Counted from the stretch's first letter, positions 8,579 to 17,335 are shown. The stretch: 62,947 nucleotides of DNA from Mesorhizobium sp. (GCF_024509055.1 NZ_JANINM010000050.1:2688-65634); one strand, 5' to 3'. The notes: generated by a model from the sequence alone, not told the origin. Numbers and translations: made by a program.

Positions 8579-8815
8579 ATGCTTGCCAGACCCGACGCCT
8601 ATCGTTGCATCGAATGCGGCCTGCCTTATCGCGCGATGGGCTTCTCGCACTATCACGGCATGATCGAGGAAGGCCCGGCCTACTGGTCGGACCGCGGCAT
8701 CCTGTGCTCGCCGCAATGCTCGCTGGCGCATCACAAGAAGCGGGCGGCGGAAGGCACGCTGCAGCAGGAGCCGGCGCCGGATCCGTTCGAGGTGCCATCA
8801 CTCTTTCGGCGGTAG
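8579..8815 (+). CDS. small Cys-rich protein of unknown function
   Basis: This 78-residue protein has a CxxC pair (CIEC, residues 10-13) and a later CSPQC (43-47), with His residues between them (SHYHG) and after them (HHKK). That arrangement would fit one structural zinc site. No family is recognised. The C-terminal third is polar and probably disordered. It is a single gene oriented away from the acyl-CoA dehydrogenase, with a gap of about 200 bases that should hold both promoters. Confidence 0.7.
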   Translation: MLARPDAYRCIECGLPYRAMGFSHYHGMIEEGPAYWSDRGILCSPQCSLAHHKKRAAEGTLQQEPAPDPFEVPSLFRR

Positions 8816-8893
8816 CGCAGCCAACCCGGCCTGAAGCACTTCCTTAACCATAGCGGTTCAGGATCGTTCCCTGGTCAGTGGGGACAACCCTGA

Positions 8894-10051
8894 TTGAAAA
8901 AGCCGGCGCGCCCTCTTCGCCGCCTGGCACTTCTCGCGGCAGCGATTGTGCTCGGCACGGCGGCACAGGCTTCGGATTTCTCCGAGCCATGGAAGAACGC
9001 TGACCGCGCGCTGGTGATCGACGCCTACGAATACAATTCGATCGACTGGGCGCAGCTCACCACGGACAAGCGCGTCGTCGGCGTCATCAACAAGGCTTCC
9101 GACGGGCTCCCGCCGCCCTATTTCTGCTTCGGCAGCGACATGGACGTGAAGCTCTGCAAGGCGCTGTGGAAGCGCTATGCGGTGACGCGGGAGCTGTTCC
9201 AGACGCGCAAGGTGGTGGCGAAGGCGCTCGGTCTGAAATGGGGCGCCTATCACCTCGCCCGTCCTGGCAATCCGGTGGAGCAGGCCAACAACTTCATCGA
9301 ATTCGCCGAGCCCGCGCCGGACGATCTGGTTGCCCTCGACCTCGAAGGCAACGACCCGTCGCAATGGATGTCGCTGGAAGATGCGGAAGAGTTCGTGCGC
9401 CAGGTGCATCGGCGCCTTGGCCGCTTCCCCGTGCTCTACACCAACGGCAGGACCGCCCAATACATCGCCGACAACCGCTATACCTACAGGCTGCTGTCGC
9501 GGCTGCCGCTTTGGTACGCGCGCTACAAGCCGAACATCGACGTGCACTTCCCGATGGGCAACTGGCGGGGCTACGCGCTCTGGCAGTTCTCGGCGCAGGC
9601 CAATTGCGGCCGTGTCAGCTGCCCCTACCGCGTGCCGGGCACGCCCAACGACATCGATGTCAGCGTCGCGCCGATGAACGCCGCGGAGCTACGTCAGCAG
9701 TGGACCTTCGGCGGGCTGATCGACGTCCCGTCGGATTATCTCGCCTCGATACCGATTCCCGTCCCACGAGCGCTCGCCGGCAAGGTGGCCATCACCTATG
9801 CCGATGTGTCGACGCCGCCGACCGTCGAGGAAATGGTCGCCGTGCTCGGCGCGCGCTGGGAAAAATTCCGCGACGGCTTCCGCATGCCTGTCGTCAAGAC
9901 GGTGCCACAGCGGCCGGGCTTCGGCATTGTGCAGTATGTCGCCTGGAAGCGTTCCGGGCAGCGCACGCCCGATCAGATCGACGCCGCCCTCGCAGGGGCT
10001 GCCGATCCGGTCAACACCGCATCGACGGCGCTCGACCGCGGCCAGCGCTGA
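8894..10051 (+). CDS. secreted GH25-like lysozyme
   Basis: This 385-residue protein starts at a TTG. It has a signal peptide (residues 1-26, Arg/Lys-rich then hydrophobic, ending AAQA), then a glycosyl hydrolase family 25 domain. Key signatures are VIDAYEYN at the first strand, VALDLEGND at about residue 145 with the Asp-x-Glu catalytic pair, and YARYKPN near 210. GH25 enzymes cleave peptidoglycan between N-acetylmuramic acid and N-acetylglucosamine. The last 130 residues form an additional region of unknown role. In rhizobia such enzymes probably remodel the cell's own wall. It is convergent with purD. Confidence 0.85.
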   Translation: MKKPARPLRRLALLAAAIVLGTAAQASDFSEPWKNADRALVIDAYEYNSIDWAQLTTDKRVVGVINKASDGLPPPYFCFGSDMDVKLCKALWKRYAVTRELFQTRKVVAKALGLKWGAYHLARPGNPVEQANNFIEFAEPAPDDLVALDLEGNDPSQWMSLEDAEEFVRQVHRRLGRFPVLYTNGRTAQYIADNRYTYRLLSRLPLWYARYKPNIDVHFPMGNWRGYALWQFSAQANCGRVSCPYRVPGTPNDIDVSVAPMNAAELRQQWTFGGLIDVPSDYLASIPIPVPRALAGKVAITYADVSTPPTVEEMVAVLGARWEKFRDGFRMPVVKTVPQRPGFGIVQYVAWKRSGQRTPDQIDAALAGAADPVNTASTALDRGQR

Positions 10052-10060
10052 GCTTCACGC

Positions 10061-10097
10061 CGAAAAGCCGCTGCGCACTTTTCCTGGAATTGCTCTA
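10061..10097 (-). repeat. copy B of a rhizobial intergenic repeat
   Basis: Read on the minus strand, this segment begins tagagcaattccaggaaaag. It matches the element at 15056-15122 for about its first 35 bases and contains the same GAAAAG/CTTTTC stem. It sits between convergent genes, where it may also help stop transcription. Confidence 0.65.
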
Positions 10098-11369
10098 GGC
10101 CTTCTCGCGCTCGACGGCGCGCCAGCCGATATCGTGGCGGAAGAACCCTTCCGGCCAGTCGATGTGGTCGACCGCCTCATATGCCTTCTTTTGCGCTTCG
10201 CCCACGGTGCCCCCGGTGGCGGTCACGTTGAGCACGCGGCCGCCATTGGCGACGAGCGCGCCGCTGTTCATGGCGGTGCCGGCATGGAATATCTGGGCTC
10301 CATCCTGCTCGGCGTCGTCCAGGCCGCGGATGACCGAGCCCTTTTCCGGCGTGCCGGGATAGCCCCTGGCCGCCATCACCACGGTCAGCGCCGCCTCGTC
10401 GCTCCAGCGCACCGACATGTGGGCGAGCTGGCCGTCGACCGCCGCGTTGAGGAGGACCAGCAGGTCATCCTTCAGCCGCATCATCAGCACCTGGCACTCG
10501 GGGTCGCCGAAACGGGCGTTATACTCGATCAGTTTCGGCCCGCTGTCGGTGATCATCAGCCCGGCGAAAAGGATGCCGGAGAAAGGCGCGCCGATTTCAG
10601 CCATGCCTCGCATGGTCGGCTCGATGATCTCGCGCATGGTGCGCTCGGTCATCTGCTGCGTCATCACCGGCGCCGGCGAATAGGCGCCCATGCCACCGGT
10701 GTTCAGGCCGACATCTCCGTCACCGACGCGCTTGTGGTCCTGCGCGGTGCCGAAAGGCAGCGCGGTCGTGCCGTCACACAGGCAGAAGAAACTCGCTTCC
10801 TCGCCGGTCATGTATTCCTCGACCACGACTTCGGCGCCGGCCGCGCCGAACGAGCCGTCGAAACAGGCTTCCAGCGCGGCAACCGCCTCGGGAAGCGTCA
10901 TCGCCACGGTGACGCCTTTGCCAGCGGCAAGCCCGTCGGCCTTGATGACGATCGGCGCGCCCGTCTTCTCGACATAGGCCCTGGCCGAGGCAAGATCGCT
11001 GAAGCGGCCGTAGGCCGCGGTGGGAATGTTGAATCTGGCGCAAAGATCCTTGGTGAAACCCTTCGAGCCTTCGAGCCTGGCCGCCGCCTTGGACGGACCG
11101 AAGACGCGGATGCCCCAGGCGCGGAGATCGTCGGCGATGCCGGCCACCAGCGGAGCCTCCGGACCGACGACGACCAGATCGATCTTCTTCTCCTGGCAGA
11201 AGGCGGCCACCACGGAATGGTCGGAAATGTCGAGCTTCACCAGTTCCGCGAAGCGGCCGATGCCGGGATTGCCGGGCGAGGCGTAGAACCTGGTCAGCAA
11301 AGGCGAGGCGGCGATCTTCCAGGCAAGCGCATGTTCGCGGCCGCCCGAGCCGAGAAGAAGAACGTTCAT
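10095..11369 (-). CDS. purD: phosphoribosylamine--glycine ligase
   Basis: PurD (424 residues) makes glycinamide ribonucleotide from phosphoribosylamine, glycine and ATP, step two of purine synthesis. The N-terminus [18 protein letters not shown] is the family signature. The ATP-grasp region carries DGLAAGKGV and [10 protein letters not shown], and [10 protein letters not shown] near residue 285 supplies metal ligands. The ATG at 11369 was preferred over a GTG two codons earlier because AAGAGG lies six bases before it and the family N-terminus begins there. The gene stands alone rather than in a purine operon. Confidence 0.97.
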   Translation of the reverse strand: MNVLLLGSGGREHALAWKIAASPLLTRFYASPGNPGIGRFAELVKLDISDHSVVAAFCQEKKIDLVVVGPEAPLVAGIADDLRAWGIRVFGPSKAAARLEGSKGFTKDLCARFNIPTAAYGRFSDLASARAYVEKTGAPIVIKADGLAAGKGVTVAMTLPEAVAALEACFDGSFGAAGAEVVVEEYMTGEEASFFCLCDGTTALPFGTAQDHKRVGDGDVGLNTGGMGAYSPAPVMTQQMTERTMREIIEPTMRGMAEIGAPFSGILFAGLMITDSGPKLIEYNARFGDPECQVLMMRLKDDLLVLLNAAVDGQLAHMSVRWSDEAALTVVMAARGYPGTPEKGSVIRGLDDAEQDGAQIFHAGTAMNSGALVANGGRVLNVTATGGTVGEAQKKAYEAVDHIDWPEGFFRHDIGWRAVEREKA

Positions 11370-11503
11370 GGCCACCTCTTGCTGATGATCGTCTCTGTCC
11401 GCACCCGCTATTGATCAATGGGCGGCGGGTCAAGGCGCGTCGCCATTTTGACAGCAATTGCGCACCGGAACATAGCCTTCATCGAGAAGTGATAAAGGCT
11501 GGA

Positions 11504-11785
11504 GGTTGCGCGAGGGAGACGGCCCGGCTGATCGGCTCGGGAAAACGAATCAGCTCTGGAAGGCGACGGTGACCGATCCTCGCGCAATTTCTGGCCGGGC
11601 TTCCGGCTGGGTCGCTCGACATAACGCGCGTCATCACCGACCCGGCGCAGCAACTCTCCGATCCGCTGCCGATGCAGCGCATCATCCTGACCTTCGACAC
11701 GCGCCAGAGCCTGTCGAAGGCGGCGCTGGCCTTCATCGAGGTCGCCAAGGCATGGTTCGCCGGTCACGATGTTTTCACCGGCTGA
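11504..11785 (+). other. possible decayed coding remnant in a 467-base gap
   Basis: Between purD and ubiA no intact gene is visible. On the plus strand, after an in-frame stop at 11570, one frame reads about 70 codons with natural composition (for example SLDITRVITDPAQQL and RIILTFDTRQSLSKAALAF), ending at TGA 11783-11785. It has no credible start. The end faintly resembles the C-terminus of a LysR effector domain, so a decayed regulator is possible. The evidence is weak, and the rest of the gap shows nothing recognisable. Confidence 0.2.
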
Positions 11786-11836
11786 TCGGCTCGCCCGCCG
11801 CTTGACGGCGCGCGGCGCGACTGCCACTTCAACACG

Positions 11837-12820
11837 ATGGAAACCATCCAGTCGAAAGCTACCCAGGGCCGTGTCGCCGACGCGCCGAGCGGCCATTGGG
11901 CCTACCGGGTGCTGCCGCGCTGGCTCTGGCCCTATGCGCAGCTTGCGCGCTGGGACCGGCCGATCGGCTGGCAGCTGTTGCTTTGGCCATGCTGGTGGTC
12001 GGCGGCACTTGCGGCGAGCGCCTATCCGCGCCCGACCGATCCGCTGCTGACGCTGCTGCCGGCGCCCTGGTATCTGTTCCTGTTCTTTGTCGGCGCGGTC
12101 GCCATGCGCGGCGCCGGCTGCACCTACAACGACATCGTCGACGAAGACATCGACAACCAGGTCGAACGCACGCGCTCGCGGCCGCTGCCGGCGGGCAAGG
12201 TGACGCGCCTGCAGGCCTGGGTGTTCCTGTTCATCCAGGCGCTGATCGGGCTTGCCGTGCTGTTGCAGTTCAACAGCTTCGCCGTTCCGCTCGGCATCGC
12301 TTCGCTGGCGATCGTCGCGATCTATCCGTTCATGAAGCGCTTCACCAGCTGGCCGCAATTCGTGCTCGGCCTTGCCTTCTCCTGGGGCGCGCTGATGGGT
12401 TGGGCGGTCGAGTTCGGCGACCTCGATGGCCCCGCCATCATGCTCTATATCGGCTCGATCCTGTGGGTGATCGGCTACGACACCATCTACGCGCATCAGG
12501 ACAAGGAAGACGACGCCATCGTCGGCGTGCATTCGACCGCGCGCCTGTTCGGCGACAACACCAAGACCTGGCTTGTCGGGCTCTATGGCGGCACGCTCAT
12601 CTGCTTCGCCATTGCCTTCGCCTCAGCACAGGTGCCGATGCCGGCGCTGGCCGGTTTGATCGCGGCCGGCGCGCATATGGTGCGCCAGATCATCCGGCTC
12701 GACATCAACGACCCGGATCAGTGCCTGAAGCTGTTCAAGTCGAACAACCAGGTCGGCTGGCTGATTTTTCTGGGGCTGCTCGGAGGAGCGGTCTGGATGT
12801 GGCTGAAGCCGCAGCTTTAG
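11837..12820 (+). CDS. ubiA: 4-hydroxybenzoate polyprenyltransferase
   Basis: UbiA (327 residues) is an inner-membrane enzyme that attaches the polyprenyl tail to 4-hydroxybenzoate in ubiquinone synthesis. Both Asp-rich Mg-diphosphate motifs are present: CTYNDIVDEDID near residue 95 (NDxxDxxxD) and GYDTIYAHQDKEDD near 218. About eight hydrophobic segments follow the usual layout, and the length fits the family. Its polyprenyl-diphosphate partner could be the product of the synthase at 25613-26629. The gene stands alone between the 467-base gap and a convergent DUF6101 gene. Confidence 0.95.
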   Translation: METIQSKATQGRVADAPSGHWAYRVLPRWLWPYAQLARWDRPIGWQLLLWPCWWSAALAASAYPRPTDPLLTLLPAPWYLFLFFVGAVAMRGAGCTYNDIVDEDIDNQVERTRSRPLPAGKVTRLQAWVFLFIQALIGLAVLLQFNSFAVPLGIASLAIVAIYPFMKRFTSWPQFVLGLAFSWGALMGWAVEFGDLDGPAIMLYIGSILWVIGYDTIYAHQDKEDDAIVGVHSTARLFGDNTKTWLVGLYGGTLICFAIAFASAQVPMPALAGLIAAGAHMVRQIIRLDINDPDQCLKLFKSNNQVGWLIFLGLLGGAVWMWLKPQL

Positions 12821-12856
12821 CACCCTTCTCCCCCGTGTAGGTGAAGGGGAATTGCG

Positions 12857-13423
12857 CTACTCGCGCGCGATGATCTCCTGACCGCCGATGACCAGCCTGA
12901 GGCCGAGATTGCCGGCCTTGCGACGGGCAAGGAAGCGCGGGCGTCGCATGTTCGACGCACGTCCCTGACGACGCTCCTGCGGCGGCAGCGTCTTGACGGC
13001 GGCGCCAAGGGATTCCTCGAGCGTCCGGGCAATGCCATCGGACTCTATCAAAAGCATCGGCAGGCGATAAGCATCGGCCCAGGCGCGCCAGTCGGCAGCG
13101 ACGTCTTCGAGATCGTCGGCGACGAGCAGCGGCACCGACAGCATCGGATCATTGTGGAGAAGTTCCAACGTCACCGTGACGTTGCCCTCCGGGTCTTCCA
13201 TGGCGCGGGCGGCGACGCCGCGAAATGCGTTGGCGGGCAGCGCGATGATCGCCGGCACGCCGCTCATCTCCAGCGTGCGGCGGATGACTGCGCCGCGCTG
13301 ATCGATGGTGAAGGATACATCGCCATAGTCGTCGCGCGTGGCGTAGCTCACCATCTGCGGCAGGCGAAACGGGTCGAGACGCATGTTGCGCCCGGCCCAG
13401 ACTGGCTTCAATCCAGTGTTCAT
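12857..13423 (-). CDS. DUF6101-like protein of unknown function
   Basis: This 188-residue soluble protein resembles a conserved rhizobial family I recall as DUF6101. The central region alternates hydrophobic strands with an acidic ADDLEDVAADW helix. The C-terminal third is very basic (ERRQGRASNMRRPRFLARRKAG), which may contact nucleic acid or acidic lipids. No catalytic motif is seen. The ATG at 13423 follows GGAAGG. Its 5' region carries the short tandem repeat at 13448-13489, which lies in the leader or promoter. Confidence 0.75.
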   Translation of the reverse strand: MNTGLKPVWAGRNMRLDPFRLPQMVSYATRDDYGDVSFTIDQRGAVIRRTLEMSGVPAIIALPANAFRGVAARAMEDPEGNVTVTLELLHNDPMLSVPLLVADDLEDVAADWRAWADAYRLPMLLIESDGIARTLEESLGAAVKTLPPQERRQGRASNMRRPRFLARRKAGNLGLRLVIGGQEIIARE

Positions 13424-13447
13424 CGAATGCCTTCCCTGTTTCTCCTG

Positions 13448-13489
13448 AGGGCCGGTTTTCCGGTTCTCTCAGGGCCGGTTTTTCCGGCC
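13448..13489. repeat. tandem GGCCGG hairpin repeat upstream of the DUF6101-like gene
   Basis: The unit agggccggttttccgg at 13448-13463 recurs at 13471-13487 with one extra T. Each copy folds as a GGCCGG/CCGG stem around a T loop. It lies 25-65 bases upstream of the start at 13423, so it may sit in the 5' untranslated region. Confidence 0.5.
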
Positions 13490-13609
13490 TCGTTATGGGA
13501 AGAAACATTAGCGCTGGCTTCTTACCGTCGCGCTTAAGAAAGTCGGTTAAATTTTGCTGATCTCAGGGATGGTTATCGGAATACGACCAACTACTAGATG
13601 TTGGAAGGA

Positions 13610-15043
13610 TCAGATAACCTTACCGGGATTCATGATGCCGGCTGGATCGAAGGCCGTCTTCACCCGGCGCATCAGATCGATCGCCATAGGCGGCGCGGTG
13701 GCGATCAATTCGCCGCGCTTCAACTGACCGATGCCATGCTCTGCGGAGATCGAGCCATGGAAGGCGCGCACGACATCGTGCACTGCGTGGTTCATGGGAT
13801 GGTAGAGATCGAGGAACGCCTGGTCCTGCCAGTCCACAGGACGCGAGATGTTGTAATGCAGGTTGCCGTCGCCCATGTGGCCGAAACAGACCACGCGCGC
13901 GCCGGGGCAAACCCCTTCCACCACGCCGGCCGCCTTTTCTATGAACTCCGGAATCGATGCGATCGGCACCGAGATGTCGTGTTTGATCGAGGCGCCTTCG
14001 GCCTTCTGGCACTCGGGCAGCGTCTCGCGAAAATTCCAGAAAGCATCGCCCTGGGCAAGGCTGGCCGCGACCGCCGCGTCGCCGACGATGCCCTGCTCGA
14101 GAGCCTCGGCCAGTATCTCCTCGATGAGCGCCCTGCCATCCTCTTCGGAACGGCCCGAGGAAACCTGCATCAGCACATACCATGGCCAGTCGTCCGCCAG
14201 CGGTCGCACGATGCCCTGGCCATGCAGCAGCGTGAAGTCGTAGGGCCTTTTACCGATCAGCTCGAAAGCGGTGAGCGAGGCGCCGGCCCGGTCCATGGCC
14301 AGGGTGAACAACGAAAGGGCGTCTTTCGGAGACGATGGCAGACCGACAAACGCCACTTCCCTGCCCTTCGGCTTGGGGAAGAGCTTCAGCACCGCGGCGG
14401 TGATGATGCCAAGCGTGCCTTCGGCGCCGACGAACAGGTTCTTCAGGTCGTAGCCGGTGTTGTCCTTCTTCAGCTTGCGAAGGTCGTCGAATACCTCGCC
14501 CGTCGGCAGCACGACCTCGACGCCGAGGCAGAGCTCGCGGGCATTGCCATAGGCAAGCACGCCAGTGCCCCCGGCATTCGAGGAGAGGTTGCCGCCGATC
14601 TGGCAGGAGCCCTGCGCGGCGAGCGACAGCGGAAACAGCCGGCCGGCGGCGTCGGCCGCCTCCTGCAGCGTTTGCAATATGACGCCGGCCTCCGCCGTCA
14701 CCGTGTTGGAAAGCACGTCGATCTCGCGGATGCGGTTCAACCGCGACAACGACAGCACGATTTCGCGCCCGGACTTGTCCGGCACTTGGGCGCCGACCAG
14801 CCCGGTGTTGCCGCTCTGCGGCACGACCGGCGTTCCGGTTTCGGTCGCCAGCCGCATGATGCGGCTCACTTCCTCGACGCTGCCGGGGCGCAGCACCAGT
14901 GATGTCCGGCCGTGCCAGAGGCCACGGCGTTCGGTCAGATAGGGTGTGATGTCGGCCTGGTCGCGCAGCGCGTATTTGTCGCCGACGATTGCCGCAAAGC
15001 GATCAATGAGGGCGGGGTCGAGGTCGAAGGGTTGGTCGTTCAT
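13610..15043 (-). CDS. FAD-binding oxidoreductase, D-2-hydroxyacid dehydrogenase type
   Basis: This 477-residue enzyme has the VAO/PCMH FAD domain (about residues 40-220: VVPQSGNTGLVGAQVPD, then CQIGGNLSSNAGG and LKKDNTGYDLK) and the FAD-linked oxidase C-terminal domain with GHMGDGNLHYN and the closing EHGIGQLKR. It belongs to the GlcD/D-lactate/D-2-hydroxyglutarate dehydrogenase group that passes electrons to the respiratory chain or an electron-transfer flavoprotein. The substrate cannot be fixed from sequence, though the 2-hydroxyglutarate clade is the best guess. It is followed by the Sua5-type gene in the same direction. Confidence 0.9.
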   Translation of the reverse strand: MNDQPFDLDPALIDRFAAIVGDKYALRDQADITPYLTERRGLWHGRTSLVLRPGSVEEVSRIMRLATETGTPVVPQSGNTGLVGAQVPDKSGREIVLSLSRLNRIREIDVLSNTVTAEAGVILQTLQEAADAAGRLFPLSLAAQGSCQIGGNLSSNAGGTGVLAYGNARELCLGVEVVLPTGEVFDDLRKLKKDNTGYDLKNLFVGAEGTLGIITAAVLKLFPKPKGREVAFVGLPSSPKDALSLFTLAMDRAGASLTAFELIGKRPYDFTLLHGQGIVRPLADDWPWYVLMQVSSGRSEEDGRALIEEILAEALEQGIVGDAAVAASLAQGDAFWNFRETLPECQKAEGASIKHDISVPIASIPEFIEKAAGVVEGVCPGARVVCFGHMGDGNLHYNISRPVDWQDQAFLDLYHPMNHAVHDVVRAFHGSISAEHGIGQLKRGELIATAPPMAIDLMRRVKTAFDPAGIMNPGKVI

Positions 15044-15055
15044 GGGCGGCGAGAC

Positions 15056-15122
15056 TAGAGCAATTCCACGAAAAGTGTGAAGCGCTTTTCCGTCCGGAAC
15101 TGCGTCAAAACAAAGAGATAGG
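15056..15122 (+). repeat. copy A of a rhizobial intergenic repeat
   Basis: The sequence starts tagagcaattccacgaaaag and continues with a CTTTTC arm, CCGTCCGG and an A-rich end (aaaacaaagagatag). It is a commonly seen rhizobial intergenic element and shares its first 35 bases with the segment at 10061-10097 in opposite orientation. Confidence 0.7.
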
Positions 15123-15123
15123 C

Positions 15124-16152
15124 TCAGGCGATCTTGTCACGCGGTGCAGCCGCGCGCGCCAGCCGGTCGTTGATCGCCTCGCCCAGCCCGTCGAATGGAA
15201 CCGGCTCGACGGCGATGCTTGCGGCGCCGCTGCGATCGAGCGCCTGCATATAGGAGAAGAGGTTGGCGGCCGCCTCGCGCAGATCGCCCACCTCGGAGAG
15301 ATTCTTCAGCGCGACGGCCTGCCGCCAGCCTTCGGCGCGACTGGGGCCAAAGGCGAGAAGCGCCTCGTCAACGCCAACCCGTTCGGCATTGAGCCGCATC
15401 GATGCTCCTGGAGCATAGTGGGAGGCGAGCATGCCGGGCGCCTCGATGCCGGTGGCGCCGCGCAGCATTTTCGCACCTGCCACGGCTTCGATCTCCCCGG
15501 CGGCGATGCCGCCGGGCCGCAGAAGCCGCAGCTTGCCGTCCTCGACCTTGACGATGGTCGATTCCACGCCGACGGGCGTCGCGCCGCCATCGACCACCAG
15601 CCTGATCCTGCCGCCAAGATCGGCGGCAACGGCTTGCGCCGTGGTGGCGCTGATCCTACCGGAGGAGTTGGCGCTGGGGGCCGCGAGCGGGCGGCCGAGC
15701 CGTGCGATCAATTCGCCACCGAATCCCCTCGGCATGCGCAGCGCGATCGTGCCAAGGCCAGCAGTGACCAGCGGGTGGATGCCGTTTTCGGCGCGCTGTG
15801 GCAGCACCAGCGTCAGCGGGCCCGGCCAGAAAGCCGCCGCCAGCCTGCTCGACAGCGGATCGAAGAGCGCGATGCGATCGGCCATGGCGAGGTCGGCGAC
15901 ATGGGCAATCAACGGGTTGAAGCGCGGGCGGCCCTTGGCCTCGAAGATGCGCGCCACGGCGACGCCGTTGGTGGCATCGCCAGCCAAGCCATAGACGGTC
16001 TCGGTCGGAATGGCGACGACATCGCCGCCTTCGAGCAGCGCCAGCGCCCGTTGCATGGCCTCGCCGACGGCAATTATCTCAGCCAATTGGTCACCAATCC
16101 TGAACACGCTGGTCCCGTAATACGGCTGCCGAAATGGGGCAAGTGCGGGCAT
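15124..16152 (-). CDS. tsaC: L-threonylcarbamoyladenylate synthase, Sua5 type
   Basis: This enzyme makes threonylcarbamoyl-AMP from threonine, bicarbonate and ATP for the t6A37 modification of ANN-decoding tRNAs. The YrdC domain shows VVAIPTETVYGLAGDA, KGRPRFNPLIAHV, FWPGPLTLVL and LAAPSANSSG. A C-terminal Sua5 domain follows, so this is the long form. The ATG at 16152 (342 residues) has no good ribosome site. A TTG at 16086 would give the usual N-terminus (LAEIIAVGEAMQRAL), and an ATG at 16056 has a nearby GAGG, so the true start is uncertain. Confidence 0.93.
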   Translation of the reverse strand: MPALAPFRQPYYGTSVFRIGDQLAEIIAVGEAMQRALALLEGGDVVAIPTETVYGLAGDATNGVAVARIFEAKGRPRFNPLIAHVADLAMADRIALFDPLSSRLAAAFWPGPLTLVLPQRAENGIHPLVTAGLGTIALRMPRGFGGELIARLGRPLAAPSANSSGRISATTAQAVAADLGGRIRLVVDGGATPVGVESTIVKVEDGKLRLLRPGGIAAGEIEAVAGAKMLRGATGIEAPGMLASHYAPGASMRLNAERVGVDEALLAFGPSRAEGWRQAVALKNLSEVGDLREAAANLFSYMQALDRSGAASIAVEPVPFDGLGEAINDRLARAAAPRDKIA

Positions 16153-16255
16153 TGGCGATTTATCAATGCCTAAAATGTTAAGTTTCCGAGCAAGCCGGCA
16201 TCAATTCGCCGGCACTAGGGTTTGGGTTTCTGCGTTCGCGGATGGGGTTTCGACC

Positions 16256-16768
16256 ATGGTGTCAGTGCGTATCCCTGGGATTTTCGGCGTCGGCTTGCTG
16301 GTGATGACGAGCGTGGCGCAGGCCTCGTCCATCGTCGCGCCCGGCATCCCGGTCACGACACCCTCGGTCATCCACCTGCCGGCGATCGAGCCTGTCAGGT
16401 TGTCGGCCGCGGCAACACCGTCCTTCGTGGCGCTCGGCGAGCCCGCATCGGACGAGAAGGTCGCGGCGATCCCTGAAGACCCGGAGTATGAGCGCGCGCG
16501 GACGCCGATGATCATTCGCGGCGGCGTCGTCGGCGGTGCTTTCGCGACACCGGCTGCACCGGCCAAGCCCGCAACGGCGAAGGCCACCGCTCCAGCCAAC
16601 GGCAACACGCCCGCCAACGGCAATACGCCCGCCGCCACGCCGCCCAACGGTACAGCATCGATGCCGCCCAATGGCAACAGCAAGACGGCCAGCGCTTCGA
16701 GCGGGACGCAACAGCAACCGGCTTCCCAGACGCCGGCGAAACTGCCCGCGGCCACCAAGCCGATGTAG
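16256..16768 (+). CDS. secreted low-complexity Pro/Ala/Asn-rich protein
   Basis: This 170-residue protein has an N-terminal signal peptide (about residues 1-25, ending VAQASS), a short ordered-looking middle (PEYERARTPMIIRGGVVGG) and a C-terminal tail of about 70 residues made of Pro, Ala, Thr, Asn and Gly. The tail contains the units NGNTPANGNTPAA and PPNGTASMPPNGN. Such tails are usually disordered linkers in the periplasm or on the surface. The ATG at 16256 was chosen because the signal peptide starts there. Upstream in-frame codons give an odd N-terminus. No family is recognised. Confidence 0.65.
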   Translation: MVSVRIPGIFGVGLLVMTSVAQASSIVAPGIPVTTPSVIHLPAIEPVRLSAAATPSFVALGEPASDEKVAAIPEDPEYERARTPMIIRGGVVGGAFATPAAPAKPATAKATAPANGNTPANGNTPAATPPNGTASMPPNGNSKTASASSGTQQQPASQTPAKLPAATKPM

Positions 16769-16889
16769 GCGGATGCGGAGCCTAGATCAGGCGGACCGAG
16801 GGCAAAGCCAGCTAGGCCGTTGATCAAGGCCACCGTTCAGGCGGACGGGAGACGGCCTGTCGTCAAAAGCCGGAACCCATGGACCCATG

Positions 16890-16915
16890 AAAAAGGCGAC
16901 GCGTGCCGCGTCGCC
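16890..16915 (-). terminator. rho-independent terminator of the acidic protein gene
   Basis: A perfect 9-bp GC stem (16895-16903 with 16907-16915) around a 3-base loop is followed on the minus strand by a run of five T. It lies about 30 bases past the stop at 16944. Confidence 0.75.
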
Positions 16916-16943
16916 CTTCGTTCTCAAGCGGCGAGAAAACGGC

Positions 16944-17255
16944 TCAGGCCGCTTCTTCCTTGTCCTCGTCGTCGGACTCGTCTTCGTCGTCCTCGCCGTC
17001 TTCATCCTCGTCGTCGCCCGAAGCCTTGGCTTCCTCGTCGGCATCTTCTTCGTCTTCGTCGTCGTGGTCTTCGTCTTCGTCGTGCTCGCCGTCTTCGTGG
17101 TCCTCGTCGCCTTCTTCCTCGTCGTGGTCAGACGGCTCGGCGGCTTCGGCAACCGCGGCGGCGGCATGGTCAAGGACGTTTTCAGAAGCGGATTCGGCAC
17201 CCTCGACGGCGGCCGGGGTTTCTTCGGTCAGTTCGATTTCGTGAACGGAATTCAT
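16944..17255 (-). CDS. very acidic Asp/Glu/His-rich protein
   Basis: This 103-residue protein has two parts. Residues 1-42 form an ordinary N-terminus (MNSVHEIELTEETPAAVEG, then an Ala-rich likely helix). Residues 43-103 are an almost pure Asp/Glu tract broken by Lys, His, Gly and Ser. The predicted pI is extremely low and the tail would be disordered. Possible roles are metal buffering, nucleic-acid mimicry or an acidic chaperone-like tail, but none is demonstrated. It has its own terminator downstream and a structured leader upstream, which support it as a real expressed gene. It lies 3' of glyS, in the same direction. Confidence 0.72.
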   Translation of the reverse strand: MNSVHEIELTEETPAAVEGAESASENVLDHAAAAVAEAAEPSDHDEEEGDEDHEDGEHDEDEDHDDEDEEDADEEAKASGDDEDEDGEDDEDESDDEDKEEAA

Positions 17256-17335
17256 GGCATGCCTCCGTGGTTAGGGAACGTCTTGGGCCTCGTCGCGCTG
17301 AAGTGATTCAGGGCGCCGTGCCTTAAGTCTTTGGT

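Noticed and set aside
9798..11414. A 538-residue plus-strand frame over purD
   Set aside because: It lies antisense to purD, whose ATP-grasp motifs and N-terminal signature are unmistakable. High GC keeps antisense frames open.
12821..12856. A terminator between ubiA and the DUF6101-like gene
   Set aside because: The segment resembles a piece of a dispersed repeat, but it forms no good stem followed by T residues.
16887..17306. Plus-strand frames over the acidic gene, one Val/Phe-rich and one Ser-rich
   Set aside because: They are the complements of GAN-rich Asp/Glu codons in the minus-strand gene. Their composition is pure artefact, while the minus strand has a normal N-terminus and a terminator.
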